Counted from the stretch's first letter, positions 18,008 to 27,120 are shown. The stretch is DNA of 64,000 bases from Vibrio hepatarius (GCF_018860525.1 NZ_JAHKPM010000061.1:22986-86985); one strand, 5' to 3'. Translations and numbers: made by a program. The notes: generated by a model from the sequence alone, not told the origin.

Positions 18008-18334
18008 TTATAGAGATTTAAGCGTACCTTTGGGTAGCACTGCTGTCACAAAATCTTTCTTAATAACGATTTCGTTGTTGGCGTTTAATTCAACAGAAAT
18101 ATAGTCATTATCTTCTGCAATCTTGGTAATTTTACCAACTAAGCCGCCACTGGTGAGGACTTCGTCACCTTTACCCATAGATGCCATTAAACTCTTATGT
18201 TCTTTAACGCGCTTTGATTGTGGGCGGTAAATCATGAAGTAAAAAATAACCGCGAACATGCCAAGCATGATCAGCATTTCAAAGCCACCGCCTGCGGGTG
18301 CACCATCTGCAGCGTAAGCTGGAGTAATAAACAT
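18008..18334 (-). CDS. yajC: Sec translocon accessory protein YajC
   Basis: Small single-helix membrane protein (108 aa) that associates with SecDF. The helix is at about 19-39 (FEMLIMLGMFAVIFYFMIY), followed by the family motif RPQSKRVKEHKSLMASMGKGDEVLTSGGLVGKI. First gene of yajC-secD-secF and 163 bases after tgt, with a weak terminator-like hairpin in between. Confidence 0.95.
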   Translation of the reverse strand: MFITPAYAADGAPAGGGFEMLIMLGMFAVIFYFMIYRPQSKRVKEHKSLMASMGKGDEVLTSGGLVGKITKIAEDNDYISVELNANNEIVIKKDFVTAVLPKGTLKSL

Positions 18335-18461
18335 TAAAACAGTCCTCTATTCACTTTTATTAAATATTCAAGTTGGGCCTATGTATTCAGGTTTCAAGAG
18401 GCGACTGGACAATTAGCGAGCCGACTCTCAAAATCACCTTGAATTTGCCTACTTAATCCAC

Positions 18462-18488
18462 AAAAGCCTTTGGCAAAATACCAAAAGC
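18462..18488 (-). terminator. Weak terminator-like hairpin after tgt
   Basis: On the minus strand an 8-bp stem (one G-U) formed by GCTTTTGG and CCAAAGGC, followed by TTTTG. It may only partly end transcription, leaving some read-through from queA-tgt into yajC-secDF. Confidence 0.4.
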
Positions 18489-18497
18489 CACTAATTT

Positions 18498-19634
18498 TTA
18501 TTGCTCTTTTGCCAATGGTGGTACTTCTCGATCACGACGAGCATAAAATTCTTGGACGAATTCATCAAATCTGTCTTCATCGATTGCGCTGCGGATCCCT
18601 TCCATTACACGCTGGTAATAACGTAAGTTATGTATTGTATTTAGGCGAGCACCTAAGATTTCATTACAACGATCCAAATGGTGAAGATACGCCTTCGAAT
18701 AATTCTGACAAGTGTAACAGTCACATTCAGGATCGAGTGGCGTTGTATCGGTTTTATGCTTCGCATTGCGGATCTTGATCACGCCACCTGTGACAAACAA
18801 GTGCCCATTTCGTGCGTTACGGGTTGGCATAACACAATCAAACATATCAATACCACGACGAACACCTTCCACTAAATCTTCTGGTTTCCCCACTCCCATA
18901 AGATAACGAGGTTTATCTTCTGGAAGCTGTGGACAGGTGTGTTCTAAGACACGATGCATATCTTCTTTAGGCTCGCCTACTGCTAGCCCACCAACGGCAT
19001 AACCATCAAAGCCAATCTCAGTCAAGCCTTTCACCGATACATCGCGTAAGTCTTCGTAGACACCACCTTGAACAATACCAAATAAACTATTGGGGTTTTC
19101 TAGTTTATCAAAGTGATCGCGTGAACGTTGGGCCCAACGCAAAGACATTTCCATCGACTTCTTTGCTTCACCATGCGTAGCAGGGTATGGTGTGCATTCA
19201 TCAAAAATCATCACAATATCAGACCCTAGATCTTGCTGGATTTCCATTGATTTTTCAGCATCCATGAAAACCTTATCTCCGTTAACCGGACTACGGAAAT
19301 GCACTCCTTGTTCGGTGATTTTGCGCATATCACCCAAACTAAACACCTGAAAACCACCTGAATCAGTCAAAATAGGGCCATGCCAATTCATAAAGTCATG
19401 CAGGTCACCATGCATTTTCATGACTTCTTGACCTGGGCGCAGCCAAAGGTGGAAAGTATTACCAAGTAGGATTTCAGCACCTGTGCCTTTAACTTCTTCG
19501 GGTGTCATACCTTTAACCGTGCCATAAGTACCAACAGGCATAAAAGCAGGAGTTTGAACACTTCCACGCTCAAAGGTCAATTGACCTCGACGTGCTGTGC
19601 CATCTTTCTTTTTCAGATCAAATTGTAATTTCAC
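18498..19634 (-). CDS. tgt: tRNA-guanine transglycosylase
   Basis: Swaps guanine 34 for preQ1 in tRNAs with GUN anticodons, the committed insertion step of queuosine synthesis. From the GTG start, catalytic aspartate D91 lies in PILTDSGGFQVFSL; DECTPYPA and GVGKPEDLVEGV blocks follow, and the zinc site is CDCYTCQNYSKAYLHH. I chose GTG at 19634 because GGAGG lies 4 bases upstream and the protein then starts MKLQFDLKKKDG like its homologues; a longer in-frame ATG at 19691 adds 19 unconserved residues. 378 aa. Co-directional with queA. Confidence 0.96.
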   Translation of the reverse strand: MKLQFDLKKKDGTARRGQLTFERGSVQTPAFMPVGTYGTVKGMTPEEVKGTGAEILLGNTFHLWLRPGQEVMKMHGDLHDFMNWHGPILTDSGGFQVFSLGDMRKITEQGVHFRSPVNGDKVFMDAEKSMEIQQDLGSDIVMIFDECTPYPATHGEAKKSMEMSLRWAQRSRDHFDKLENPNSLFGIVQGGVYEDLRDVSVKGLTEIGFDGYAVGGLAVGEPKEDMHRVLEHTCPQLPEDKPRYLMGVGKPEDLVEGVRRGIDMFDCVMPTRNARNGHLFVTGGVIKIRNAKHKTDTTPLDPECDCYTCQNYSKAYLHHLDRCNEILGARLNTIHNLRYYQRVMEGIRSAIDEDRFDEFVQEFYARRDREVPPLAKEQ

Positions 19635-19775
19635 TAAGCCTCCAATTGTCAGAGATACAGCCTGACGAAAAGTGCCGAGCATTTCGCTCATTAGGGAGTG
19701 GTCGCTTTAGTTAGCAACAAACCAATCTGGAGTTGGTTTCCTAGCTTACCGCTAGCACTCTTCAATTTTTTACCG

Positions 19776-20828
19776 CTACATTGTTTTCTTTTTGATAAAC
19801 ATAGAGTCACCATAAGAGAAAAAGCGATATTGTTTCTCAACAGCATGACTATATGCATTCATTGTATTTTCAAAACCAGCAAACGCACTGACCAACATAA
19901 TTAAAGTGGACTCTGGTAGGTGAAAGTTAGTGATCAAACAATCGACCAACTGGTATTCATAACCTGGGTAGATAAATATTTCCGTATCACCAAAGAAAGG
20001 AGCCAGCTCAGCATCCTTTTTCATCGCATCTTGAGCAGCACTTTCTAATGAGCGCACTGAGGTCGTCCCCACGGCAATAATTCTACCACCACGCGACTTA
20101 GTTTTATTGATAGCATCCACCACTTGCTGGGGAACTTCAACGTATTCAGCATGCATATGGTGATCATGAATATTATCGACTTTAACAGGCTGGAAGGTTC
20201 CTGCGCCCACATGAAGTGTGACATAGGCTAGCTCTGCACCTTTAGCTTGGATCTTATCCAGCAAGGCATCATCAAAATGTAACCCTGCTGTTGGCGCAGC
20301 AACAGCACCCGGCCTTTGGTTGTAGACCGTTTGGTAACGCTCTTTATCCGAGTCTTCATCAGGCCTGTCAATATAAGGTGGCAAAGGCATATGACCAATA
20401 TGCTCTAAGATCTCTAATACCGCCTTGTCCGACTCAAACTGTAGCTCAAACAATGCTTCGTGCCGCATAACCATCTTGGCAGAATATTCATCATTTTCGC
20501 CTAGCATAATAGTCGAGTCAGGCTTGGGAGATTTAGAACAGCGAACATGGGCGAGTATTCGCTGCTCATCAAGTATCCGCTCAACCAACACTTCCAACTT
20601 ACCGCCTGATTCTTTACGGCCAAATAGACGAGCTGGTATAACGCGCGTATTATTGAATACAACTAAATCACCAGCTTGAATCTGTTCTAAAACGTCTGTA
20701 AATATGCCATCACAAATCAGCCCTGTATTACCATCTAACTGTAATAAGCGGCTAGCCGTTCGTTCTGGCTGAGGGTAACGAGCAATAAGCTCATCAGGTA
20801 AATCAAAATGGAAATCGGATACTTGCAT
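19776..20828 (-). CDS. queA: S-adenosylmethionine:tRNA ribosyltransferase-isomerase
   Basis: Adds the epoxycyclopentanediol precursor from SAM to preQ1-tRNA, the step after Tgt. The 350-aa protein begins MQVSDFHFDLPDELIARYPQPER and holds the conserved PLPPYIDR (near 152), YQTVYNQRPGAVAAPTAGLHFD and HVGAGTFQPV motifs. 141 bases lie between queA and the tgt start; the two act consecutively in queuosine synthesis and are usually co-transcribed with yajC-secDF. Confidence 0.97.
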   Translation of the reverse strand: MQVSDFHFDLPDELIARYPQPERTASRLLQLDGNTGLICDGIFTDVLEQIQAGDLVVFNNTRVIPARLFGRKESGGKLEVLVERILDEQRILAHVRCSKSPKPDSTIMLGENDEYSAKMVMRHEALFELQFESDKAVLEILEHIGHMPLPPYIDRPDEDSDKERYQTVYNQRPGAVAAPTAGLHFDDALLDKIQAKGAELAYVTLHVGAGTFQPVKVDNIHDHHMHAEYVEVPQQVVDAINKTKSRGGRIIAVGTTSVRSLESAAQDAMKKDAELAPFFGDTEIFIYPGYEYQLVDCLITNFHLPESTLIMLVSAFAGFENTMNAYSHAVEKQYRFFSYGDSMFIKKKTM

Positions 20829-21131
20829 CTTACTAATCTTTGCCGTGGTTCTCTTATTGTGACTAAAGCCGAACTGATTCTGTCACAAACAGACGACGAG
20901 TTTTTCGCAGCCGACTAGTATATGCTGGACGTACTCAATAGCAAGGATTCAGGTGTGAATATTTGTAATCTATGTTGATTTAATTAACAGCCGTAAACTT
21001 CACCTGATCCGCTGTACACAATTTGCCACATTTGCAGGACCAAGAGAAAAACAAAAATCTTGTTAGCTCTCATACTCCAGAGCTAAAAGTTACTATAGTA
21101 AGAAGGTAAAACAATAATTCAGGAGGCTACC
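20829..21131. other. Intergenic spacer queA / CBS gene
   Basis: 303 bases between divergent genes. Near its right end it holds an inverted repeat and a -10-like element for the CBS-domain gene (listed separately). I see no open reading frame with a credible start, and no RNA structure that I recognise. Confidence 0.5.
21063..21099 (+). promoter_or_regulatory. Inverted repeat and -10 element before CBS-domain gene
   Basis: TTAGCTCT / AGAGCTAA (21063-21070, 21079-21086) is a perfect 8-bp inverted repeat with an 8-base spacer. It sits just ahead of a TATAGT -10 element (21094-21099), so it covers the expected -35 position and could be an operator. An AGGAGG ribosome site follows at 21121. Confidence 0.4.
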
Positions 21132-21572
21132 ATGATAAAAGTCGAAGATATGATGACACGTAACCCACACACTTTGTTACGTTCGCACCAACTTGCTGAC
21201 GCAAAACATACCATGGAAGCACTAGATATTCGCCATATTCCCATTGTCGATGCTCATAAACAGCTACTGGGAGTTGTATCGCATCGTGACGTGTTGGCCG
21301 CGCAAGAATCAAGTCTACAGAACATACCAGAAAATCAATCCTTTACCCTAAATATCCCACTCTATGAAGTCATGAAAACTGGGTTAATGACTGTGTCCCC
21401 TCAAGCTGGATTAAAAGAAAGCGCGCTCTACATGCAAAAGCATAAAGTGGGCTGTCTTCCAGTGGTCGAAAAAGGCCAGCTCGTTGGTATCATTACCGAT
21501 ACTGACTTTGTGGCTATCGCCATCAACTTGTTGGAGTTACAAGATGAAATGGAGCCTGAAGAAGTAGACTAA
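21132..21572 (+). CDS. CBS-domain protein
   Basis: 146-aa soluble protein made of two CBS motifs: residues ~1-60 (VEDMMTRNPHTLLRSHQLADAKHTM and IRHIPIVDAHKQLLGVVSHRDV) and ~80-135 (MKTGLMTVSPQAGLKESALYM, GCLPVVEKGQLVGIITDTDFV). Such pairs form a Bateman module that binds adenine nucleotides and often acts as an energy sensor. No catalytic domain is attached, so the target is unknown. Strong AGGAGG site 5 bases before the ATG. Converges on aceA. Confidence 0.85.
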   Translation: MIKVEDMMTRNPHTLLRSHQLADAKHTMEALDIRHIPIVDAHKQLLGVVSHRDVLAAQESSLQNIPENQSFTLNIPLYEVMKTGLMTVSPQAGLKESALYMQKHKVGCLPVVEKGQLVGIITDTDFVAIAINLLELQDEMEPEEVD

Positions 21573-21612
21573 GGAGTACCTACCTCAGTTATATGGCTGT
21601 CATAAAAAGATC

Positions 21613-21649
21613 CCTAGCGAGCCAAGGCTACCAGGCTAGGCTCGCTGGG
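21613..21649. terminator. Hairpin between CBS gene and aceA
   Basis: 11-bp stem CCTAGCGAGCC / GGCTCGCTGGG (one wobble) with a 15-base loop, in the gap of two convergent genes. There is no T-run on either side, so termination efficiency is uncertain. Confidence 0.5.
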
Positions 21650-21657
21650 AGCATTAG

Positions 21658-22968
21658 CTAAAACTGCTCCTCTTCTGTCGAGCCTGTTAATGCTGTCACA
21701 GAGGAGTTTCCTCCCTGAATAATGTTAGTCATTTTATCAAAGTAGCCAGTCCCAACTTCTTGCTGATGCGCAACAAAGGTATATCCCTTTTCTGCAGCTT
21801 TAAACTCGGGCCGCTGAACTTTCTCAACATAATGACGCATTCCCTCGCCTTGGGCGTAATCATGAGCGAGTTCAAACATGTTAAACCACATATTATGAAT
21901 CCCTGCTAAGGTGATAAATTGGTATTTGTACCCCATATCCGATAGCTCTTGCTGAAACTTTGCAATCGTCTCTGCATCGAGATTCTTTTCCCAGTTAAAT
22001 GAAGGAGAACAATTATAAGCCAGTAATTGTTCAGGGTACTGAGTATGAATAGCGTTAGCAAACTTTCGCGCTTCTTCTAAACAAGGTTTTGCCGTTTCAC
22101 ACCAAATAAGATCAGCATAAGGTGCATAAGCAAGGCCTCTAGAGATAGCTTGATCAATACCAGCACGCACGCGATAAAAGCCTTCTTGAGTTCGCTCACC
22201 TTGAATGAAATCTTTATCATAAGGATCACAGTCTGAGGTCAAAAGATCGGCCGCATTGGCGTCTGTACGCGCGATAACCAAGGTCGTAGTTCCTGCAACA
22301 TCTGCTGCCAAGCGCGCAGCAACCAGTTTTTGAACTGCTTCTTGAGTCGGAACCAAAACCTTACCCCCCATGTGACCGCACTTTTTTACTGAAGCAAGTT
22401 GGTCTTCAAAATGTACACCGGCTGCTCCAGCATCTATCATGGATTTCATCAGTTCATAAGCGTTGAGCACTCCCCCAAAACCCGCTTCAGCATCAGCAAC
22501 AATAGGTAGGAAATAATCAATACCATCATCTACTGAGGATTGACCACTTGACCACTGGATTTGGTCTGCGCGACGAAATGAGTTGTTTATCCTTTTTACC
22601 ACCGAAGGTACTGAGTCTACCGGATATAAGGATTGATCTGGGTACATAGTCGACGCACTATTGTTATCCGCCGCCACTTGCCAACCGGATAAATAAATCG
22701 CTTCAATACCTGCTTTTGCTTGCTGGACGGCTTGGCCTCCTGTCAAAGCTCCAAGACAATTAACATAACCTTTCTTAGCACCGCCATTGACCAAAGACCA
22801 AAGTTTGTCAGCACCACGCTGGGCGATAGTATTTTCAGGAACTATAGAGCCGCGTAAAGTCACCACTTCTTCGGCGCTATAAGGACGCTTTACATTTTTC
22901 CAACGCGGATTAGTTGCCCAGTCTTTTTCAAGTGCTTCAATTTGCTGGCGGCGAGTTAAGTTTGTCAT
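21658..22968 (-). CDS. aceA: Isocitrate lyase
   Basis: Cleaves isocitrate to glyoxylate and succinate, first enzyme of the glyoxylate bypass. The catalytic loop KKCGHMGGKVLVPT has C197; substrate/metal residues lie in GWQVAADNN (near 96) and ADAEAGFGG (near 158). 436 aa, normal for the enterobacterial-type enzyme. 112 bases after aceB on the same strand, so probably one operon with an additional leader. No AceK gene follows within the window. Confidence 0.97.
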   Translation of the reverse strand: MTNLTRRQQIEALEKDWATNPRWKNVKRPYSAEEVVTLRGSIVPENTIAQRGADKLWSLVNGGAKKGYVNCLGALTGGQAVQQAKAGIEAIYLSGWQVAADNNSASTMYPDQSLYPVDSVPSVVKRINNSFRRADQIQWSSGQSSVDDGIDYFLPIVADAEAGFGGVLNAYELMKSMIDAGAAGVHFEDQLASVKKCGHMGGKVLVPTQEAVQKLVAARLAADVAGTTTLVIARTDANAADLLTSDCDPYDKDFIQGERTQEGFYRVRAGIDQAISRGLAYAPYADLIWCETAKPCLEEARKFANAIHTQYPEQLLAYNCSPSFNWEKNLDAETIAKFQQELSDMGYKYQFITLAGIHNMWFNMFELAHDYAQGEGMRHYVEKVQRPEFKAAEKGYTFVAHQQEVGTGYFDKMTNIIQGGNSSVTALTGSTEEEQF

Positions 22969-23080
22969 CGTTATTTCCTTCTATTGATGAACGAATATAA
23001 ATAGTGTTATTTCAGTGGTACTTCCTTTTTTCCACTGCTGAATATTGACGTTGTTGGTGATTAACCTAAGTTGGTCGTAT

Positions 23081-24727
23081 TTAATCGAGATAGTCGTAAC
23101 CTGGTATAGTGAGAAAGTCACTCAACTCATCACTGGTCGTCAGCTTTGTCATTAAATCAGCCGCTTCCGAAAAACGACCAGACTGATAACGCTTATCACC
23201 AAGTTCTGATTTAACTACATTGATTTCTTCACTTAAATAACGCTCAAACAATGCTTTAGTAACTACTTGGCCGTTATCTAACGTTTTACCATGTTTGATC
23301 CACTGCCAAATAGATGCTCTTGAAATTTCTGCTGTTGCCGCATCTTCCATCAGACCATATATAGGCACACATCCATTACCCGAAATCCAAGCTTCAATGT
23401 ACTGCAATGCAACTCGAATGTTATGACGCATTCCTTGTTCAGTTCTATCACCTTGGCAAGGTTTGAGTAGGTCTTGAGCTGAAATAGGCCCATCCCCGGC
23501 GCGAGTCACATCAAGTTGATTACTCCGCTCACCCAAAGCATGACTAAAAATCTTCATGGCCGTTTCGGCTAATCCGGGGTGAGCTACCCAAGTACCATCA
23601 TGCCCATTTCGAGCTTCAAGTGATTTGTCTGTTTGGATTTTATCAAGCACTTTCTGATTTTGATCAGGATCCTTTACGGGAATAAACGCCGCCATTCCTC
23701 CCATCGCAAATGCACCTCGGCGGTGACAAGTGCGAATAAGTAGGCGTGAATAAGCATTAAGAAAAGGCTGATCCATGGTGACACTCTGCCGGTCAGGTAA
23801 GACACAATCCGGGTGATTTTTTAGCGTTTTGATATAACTGAATATGTAATCCCAACGGCCACAATTGAGGCCAACAATATGCTCTTTAAGCGCAAACAAA
23901 ATTTCATCCATGGCAAACACGGCTGGAATTGTTTCGATAAGAACTGTCGCTTTAATCGTGCCAATTTCTAAACCATAATACTGTTCTGTAAAGTGGAAGA
24001 CTTGGCTCCACCACTGAGCTTCTTGGTAAGATTGAAGCTTAGGAAGATAGAAATAAGGGCCACTACTGTTGTTTATAAGTGTCTGATAGTTATTATGGAA
24101 ATAAAGCGCAAAGTCGAATAAAGAGCCGGGGATAGGTTTGCCATTAAAAGTAACATGTTTTTCTTTAAGGTGGATGCCTCTTACTCGACAAATAAGCACC
24201 GCAGGATCACTTGCTAACCGGTATTGTTTGCCCGTCTCTGGATTGGTGTAGGAAATAGTACCATTAACCGCATCACGCAAATTTAACTGCCCATCAAGCA
24301 ACTGCTGCCAATCTGGAGACATTGAATCTTCAAAATCCGCCATAAACACTTTTACATTGGCATTAAGTGCGTTTATAACCATTTTACGATCTGTTGGCCC
24401 AGTTATTTCAACACGGCGATCCTGAAGATCGCTTGGAATTTCACCAACCTTCCAATCACTGTCTCTGATTTCTTGGGTATCCGGATCGAAGTCAGGTAAA
24501 GATCCAGCATCAATGCAAGCCTGATATTCTTCACGGGCGGTCAGTAATACTTGATTTTGACCAGCAAATTTCTCACATAAGAGAGACAAAAAGCTCTGAC
24601 ACTCATTAGAAAAAATCGCTTGATGCTCTAGTGATAGGTCAGTGGTTATCTCTAAGCCGCCTTTATTCAAACCTTTTCCTTGTGCTTGCTTAACTGTATT
24701 TTCTTCAGGTGAAGTATTCAAAAGCAT
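23081..24727 (-). CDS. aceB: Malate synthase A
   Basis: Condenses glyoxylate with acetyl-CoA to malate, second enzyme of the bypass. 548 aa. TIM-barrel core with VFMADFEDSMSPDWQQ, the RVRGIHLKEKHV segment (catalytic Arg) and NCGRWDYIFSYIKTLKNHPD; the C-terminal domain carries CVPIYGLMEDAATAEISRASIWQW (catalytic Asp). The N-terminus (MLLNTSPEENTVKQ) is slightly longer than in E. coli. First gene of aceBA; a 620-base AT-rich region with palindromes precedes it. Confidence 0.97.
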   Translation of the reverse strand: MLLNTSPEENTVKQAQGKGLNKGGLEITTDLSLEHQAIFSNECQSFLSLLCEKFAGQNQVLLTAREEYQACIDAGSLPDFDPDTQEIRDSDWKVGEIPSDLQDRRVEITGPTDRKMVINALNANVKVFMADFEDSMSPDWQQLLDGQLNLRDAVNGTISYTNPETGKQYRLASDPAVLICRVRGIHLKEKHVTFNGKPIPGSLFDFALYFHNNYQTLINNSSGPYFYLPKLQSYQEAQWWSQVFHFTEQYYGLEIGTIKATVLIETIPAVFAMDEILFALKEHIVGLNCGRWDYIFSYIKTLKNHPDCVLPDRQSVTMDQPFLNAYSRLLIRTCHRRGAFAMGGMAAFIPVKDPDQNQKVLDKIQTDKSLEARNGHDGTWVAHPGLAETAMKIFSHALGERSNQLDVTRAGDGPISAQDLLKPCQGDRTEQGMRHNIRVALQYIEAWISGNGCVPIYGLMEDAATAEISRASIWQWIKHGKTLDNGQVVTKALFERYLSEEINVVKSELGDKRYQSGRFSEAADLMTKLTTSDELSDFLTIPGYDYLD

Positions 24728-24797
24728 TTCCTTTACCTTCCTTGGTTAACAATCCAAGTATGGTATTTTTTACTCATACAAAGACAGTTAATAAAAA

Positions 24798-24809
24798 TTA
24801 CATATGTAA
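24798..24809. promoter_or_regulatory. Palindrome upstream of aceB
   Basis: TTACATATGTAA, a perfect 12-bp palindrome 71 bases before the aceB start; a candidate operator for a dimeric regulator of the glyoxylate genes. The regulator is not identified. Confidence 0.35.
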
Positions 24810-25030
24810 CTATAAAACAACAAAGCCACGGTATTATCTATACCCTGAGTTGGGCTAAGATTAACTCCAAACATAGCTAACACTTGGTCACTAGGTAGTA
24901 TTAAGTCATCCTAAAACTCTAATTAAACTATAACAGCAAAGATTAAATAAAAAGGCTTTAAGAACGTAAAAAACAAAATTCAATATTTTATCTTTTTGAC
25001 TTTAAGTTATTGATTTTTCATTGTTGTTGA

Positions 25031-25052
25031 AATTTAATTTCGTAATTAAATT
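25031..25052. promoter_or_regulatory. Inverted repeat far upstream of aceB
   Basis: AATTTAATT / AATTAAATT, a perfect 9-bp inverted repeat with a 4-base centre, about 300 bases before aceB. It is very AT-rich, so it could occur by chance. Confidence 0.25.
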
Positions 25053-25297
25053 ACCAAAAAACAATCAAGCTGAAGAGTTTTAAAACAAGCGTTTAATTTA
25101 TTTCAACAAGCAGTTAGGCGTTATACTCTGATGTATAAGCACAGCGGATATAGTCACTTCAAACAAACAAGATGAAAGAGATTGTAAAATTGACACTGTG
25201 AAGTTTCACTATTTAATGAAACCTTCGCCAAGAGGTGGCTGTGAAATTTTACAAGTCAAAGTTCACTAATAGAATAAAAAACCATTAAAGAAAGACA

Positions 25298-25318
25298 AAC
25301 CAGTGAGTAAAACTGGTT
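25298..25318 (-). terminator. Terminator-like hairpin after oxyR-like gene
   Basis: AACCAGT / ACTGGTT with a 7-base loop; on the minus strand it is followed by TGTCTTTCTTT. Placed 31 bases after the stop of the LysR-type gene. Confidence 0.45.
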
Positions 25319-25348
25319 ACAACAGAGAATAGATCATAATCACTACAC

Positions 25349-26254
25349 TTAAAGTAGCTCAGAAACGACTTGTGCTAGCTGATTGAAGGTGTTGACTCTT
25401 GAAGAGCTGGGACGCCAAACTAAACCAATATGGCGGTGAGCTTGCTGCTCTGGCGGATCGACAACAACGAGGTTTTGATTCTCAATTAGTCCATGATCGA
25501 TTGCCATCTGGGGAATAAAAGTAGTGCCCATCCCATTAGCCACCATTTGAACAAGAGTATGTAGACTTGTTGCGGAGAAAGGATTGATCTTTTCTTTACT
25601 TGTTAGCTGACAAGCTGATACAGCATGCTCGGTAAGACAGTGCTCTTTTTCAAGCAGAAAAACGGATTCATCTGGCAGTTCATCATACTTAATAGGAGTA
25701 CGTATCACATTGGCCTGATAACGGCTAATAATCATTTTAAATGGATCGCTACCCACAATTTTACTTTCCATCCCGCCTATATCAACAGGTAAAGCAAGGA
25801 TTAACACATCCAACTCCCCGTGGCGTAGCGCCGCAAGTAAATTGTTTGTTGTATCTTCTCGAAGAAGTAAATTTAGCATAGGAAAACTTTGATTCACTTC
25901 TTGCACCAAATCACATAACAAAAATGGTGCTATGGTCGGTATACAACCTACTCGCAATTGTCCCTGCATCTCATCACCCTGACAAATACGGCCGAGTTCA
26001 ACCAAATCCTGCCCCTTCGCCAGTAGCTCGCGACCTTGCTTAACCACTTGCTCTCCAGCCAAGGTAAAAACAAGCGGCCCCTTTTTATCTTTCTTTTCAT
26101 AAAGCGGGCAGCCGATTAATTCTTCAAGGTTTTGAATTCCTTTGCTAAGAGTTGACTGGCTAACAAAGCACTTTTTCGCAGCCTCACTAAAGTGGCGAGT
26201 TTCATGCAAAGTGATCAGGTAATGTAATTGTTTGAGATTAGGCCATTTAATCAT
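25349..26254 (-). CDS. oxyR: OxyR-type peroxide-sensing LysR regulator
   Basis: LysR-family activator (301 aa). Winged helix-turn-helix at residues ~5-65 (FSEAAKKCFVSQSTLSKGIQNLEE). In the effector domain C206 and C215, in HCLTEHAVSAC, keep the 9-residue spacing of the OxyR redox pair (E. coli C199/C208), and ATSLHTLVQMVANGMGTTFIPQ matches the OxyR segment after it. So the protein very probably forms the peroxide-induced disulfide. Divergent from a 2-Cys peroxiredoxin gene, a classic target. Vibrios can carry more than one OxyR-like protein, so this may not be the only one. Confidence 0.85.
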   Translation of the reverse strand: MIKWPNLKQLHYLITLHETRHFSEAAKKCFVSQSTLSKGIQNLEELIGCPLYEKKDKKGPLVFTLAGEQVVKQGRELLAKGQDLVELGRICQGDEMQGQLRVGCIPTIAPFLLCDLVQEVNQSFPMLNLLLREDTTNNLLAALRHGELDVLILALPVDIGGMESKIVGSDPFKMIISRYQANVIRTPIKYDELPDESVFLLEKEHCLTEHAVSACQLTSKEKINPFSATSLHTLVQMVANGMGTTFIPQMAIDHGLIENQNLVVVDPPEQQAHRHIGLVWRPSSSRVNTFNQLAQVVSELL

Positions 26255-26307
26255 AATTCTATTTTTAAAATATCTCTATCTAGTGAGCTGAGTACAGATT
26301 TCAACCT

Positions 26308-26374
26308 ATCGTTTTTATCGATTAACTTAATCTATTTATTTCGCTTTTTTCAATACTACAATCTGTACTATAGT
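26308..26374 (+). promoter_or_regulatory. Candidate OxyR site and promoter of peroxiredoxin gene
   Basis: A -10 element TATAGT lies at 26369-26374 with no good -35, as expected for an activated promoter. Directly upstream, 26308-26344 has four tetramers at the OxyR spacing of 7 bases (ATCG, CGAT, ATCT, TCGC); the first two match the ATAG/CTAT pattern at 3 of 4 positions, the last two poorly. Confidence 0.35.
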
Positions 26375-26452
26375 TTGTCTCGCACAAACACGGACCAAAC
26401 CAACATTACTCAGCATGGTTTGGCACTAACCATACTTTTTAGGAGCAAAAAA

Positions 26453-27061
26453 ATGGTACTAGTAGGTCGTCAAGCCCCTGACTTTACTGCGGCAGCTGTT
26501 CTAGGTAACGGTGAAATTGTTGATAACTTCAACTTTGCAGAATTCACTAAAGGTAAGAAAGCGGTTGTTTTCTTCTACCCACTAGATTTCACGTTCGTTT
26601 GCCCGTCAGAGCTTATCGCATTCGACAATCGTCTAGCTGACTTCCAAGAAAAAGGGGCTGAAGTAATTGGTATTTCTATCGACTCTCAGTTCTCTCATAA
26701 CGCATGGCGTAACACTGCTATCGAAGATGGTGGTATCGGTGAAGTTAAATACCCACTAGTTGCAGACGTTAAACATGAAATCTGCAAAGCTTACGATGTT
26801 GAGCATCCAGAAGCAGGCGTTGCATTCCGTGGTTCTTTCCTAATTGACGAAGAAGGCATTGTTCGTCACCAAGTGGTTAACGATCTACCGCTAGGCCGTA
26901 ACATTGACGAAATGCTTCGCATGGTTGACGCTCTAAACTTCCACCAAAAGCACGGTGAAGTCTGCCCTGCACAGTGGGAAGAAGGTAAAGCTGGTATGGA
27001 TGCATCGCCAAAAGGTGTTGCAGCATTCTTATCTGAGCACGCTAGCGACCTAAGCAAGTAA
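26453..27061 (+). CDS. 2-Cys peroxiredoxin (AhpC/Prx1 type)
   Basis: Thiol peroxidase that reduces hydrogen peroxide and organic peroxides. Peroxidatic cysteine C50 lies in FYPLDFTFVCPSE and the resolving cysteine C171 in HGEVCPAQW, so it is a typical 2-Cys enzyme of 202 aa. I chose the ATG at 26453, 7 bases after AGGAG; an in-frame upstream start at 26228 would overlap the divergent oxyR gene and adds unrelated residues. No ahpF reductase is adjacent. The OxyR-type gene upstream is the likely regulator. Codon use is strongly biased, suggesting high expression. Confidence 0.95.
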   Translation: MVLVGRQAPDFTAAAVLGNGEIVDNFNFAEFTKGKKAVVFFYPLDFTFVCPSELIAFDNRLADFQEKGAEVIGISIDSQFSHNAWRNTAIEDGGIGEVKYPLVADVKHEICKAYDVEHPEAGVAFRGSFLIDEEGIVRHQVVNDLPLGRNIDEMLRMVDALNFHQKHGEVCPAQWEEGKAGMDASPKGVAAFLSEHASDLSK

Positions 27062-27120
27062 TAGGTTTGATGCCGGCTATATAAACAGATGGCCTAAATC
27101 GGTGCAAAGAATACTATCCT

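Larger units (their letters stand above)
24728..25348. other. 620-base AT-rich region upstream of aceB
   Basis: Carries the presumed aceB promoter and the 3' end of the OxyR-like gene. It contains three perfect inverted repeats (24798-24809, 24830-24844, 25031-25052) and a terminator-like hairpin at 25298-25318. I see no coding frame with a convincing ribosome site on either strand. Confidence 0.5.

Noticed and set aside
24728..25348. Hidden small gene or riboswitch before aceB
   Set aside because: No frame with a credible start and no conserved riboswitch core could be seen; only short palindromes.
26228..26452. N-terminal extension of the peroxiredoxin
   Set aside because: It would overlap the divergent OxyR gene and run through the promoter; AGGAG and family length support the ATG at 26453.
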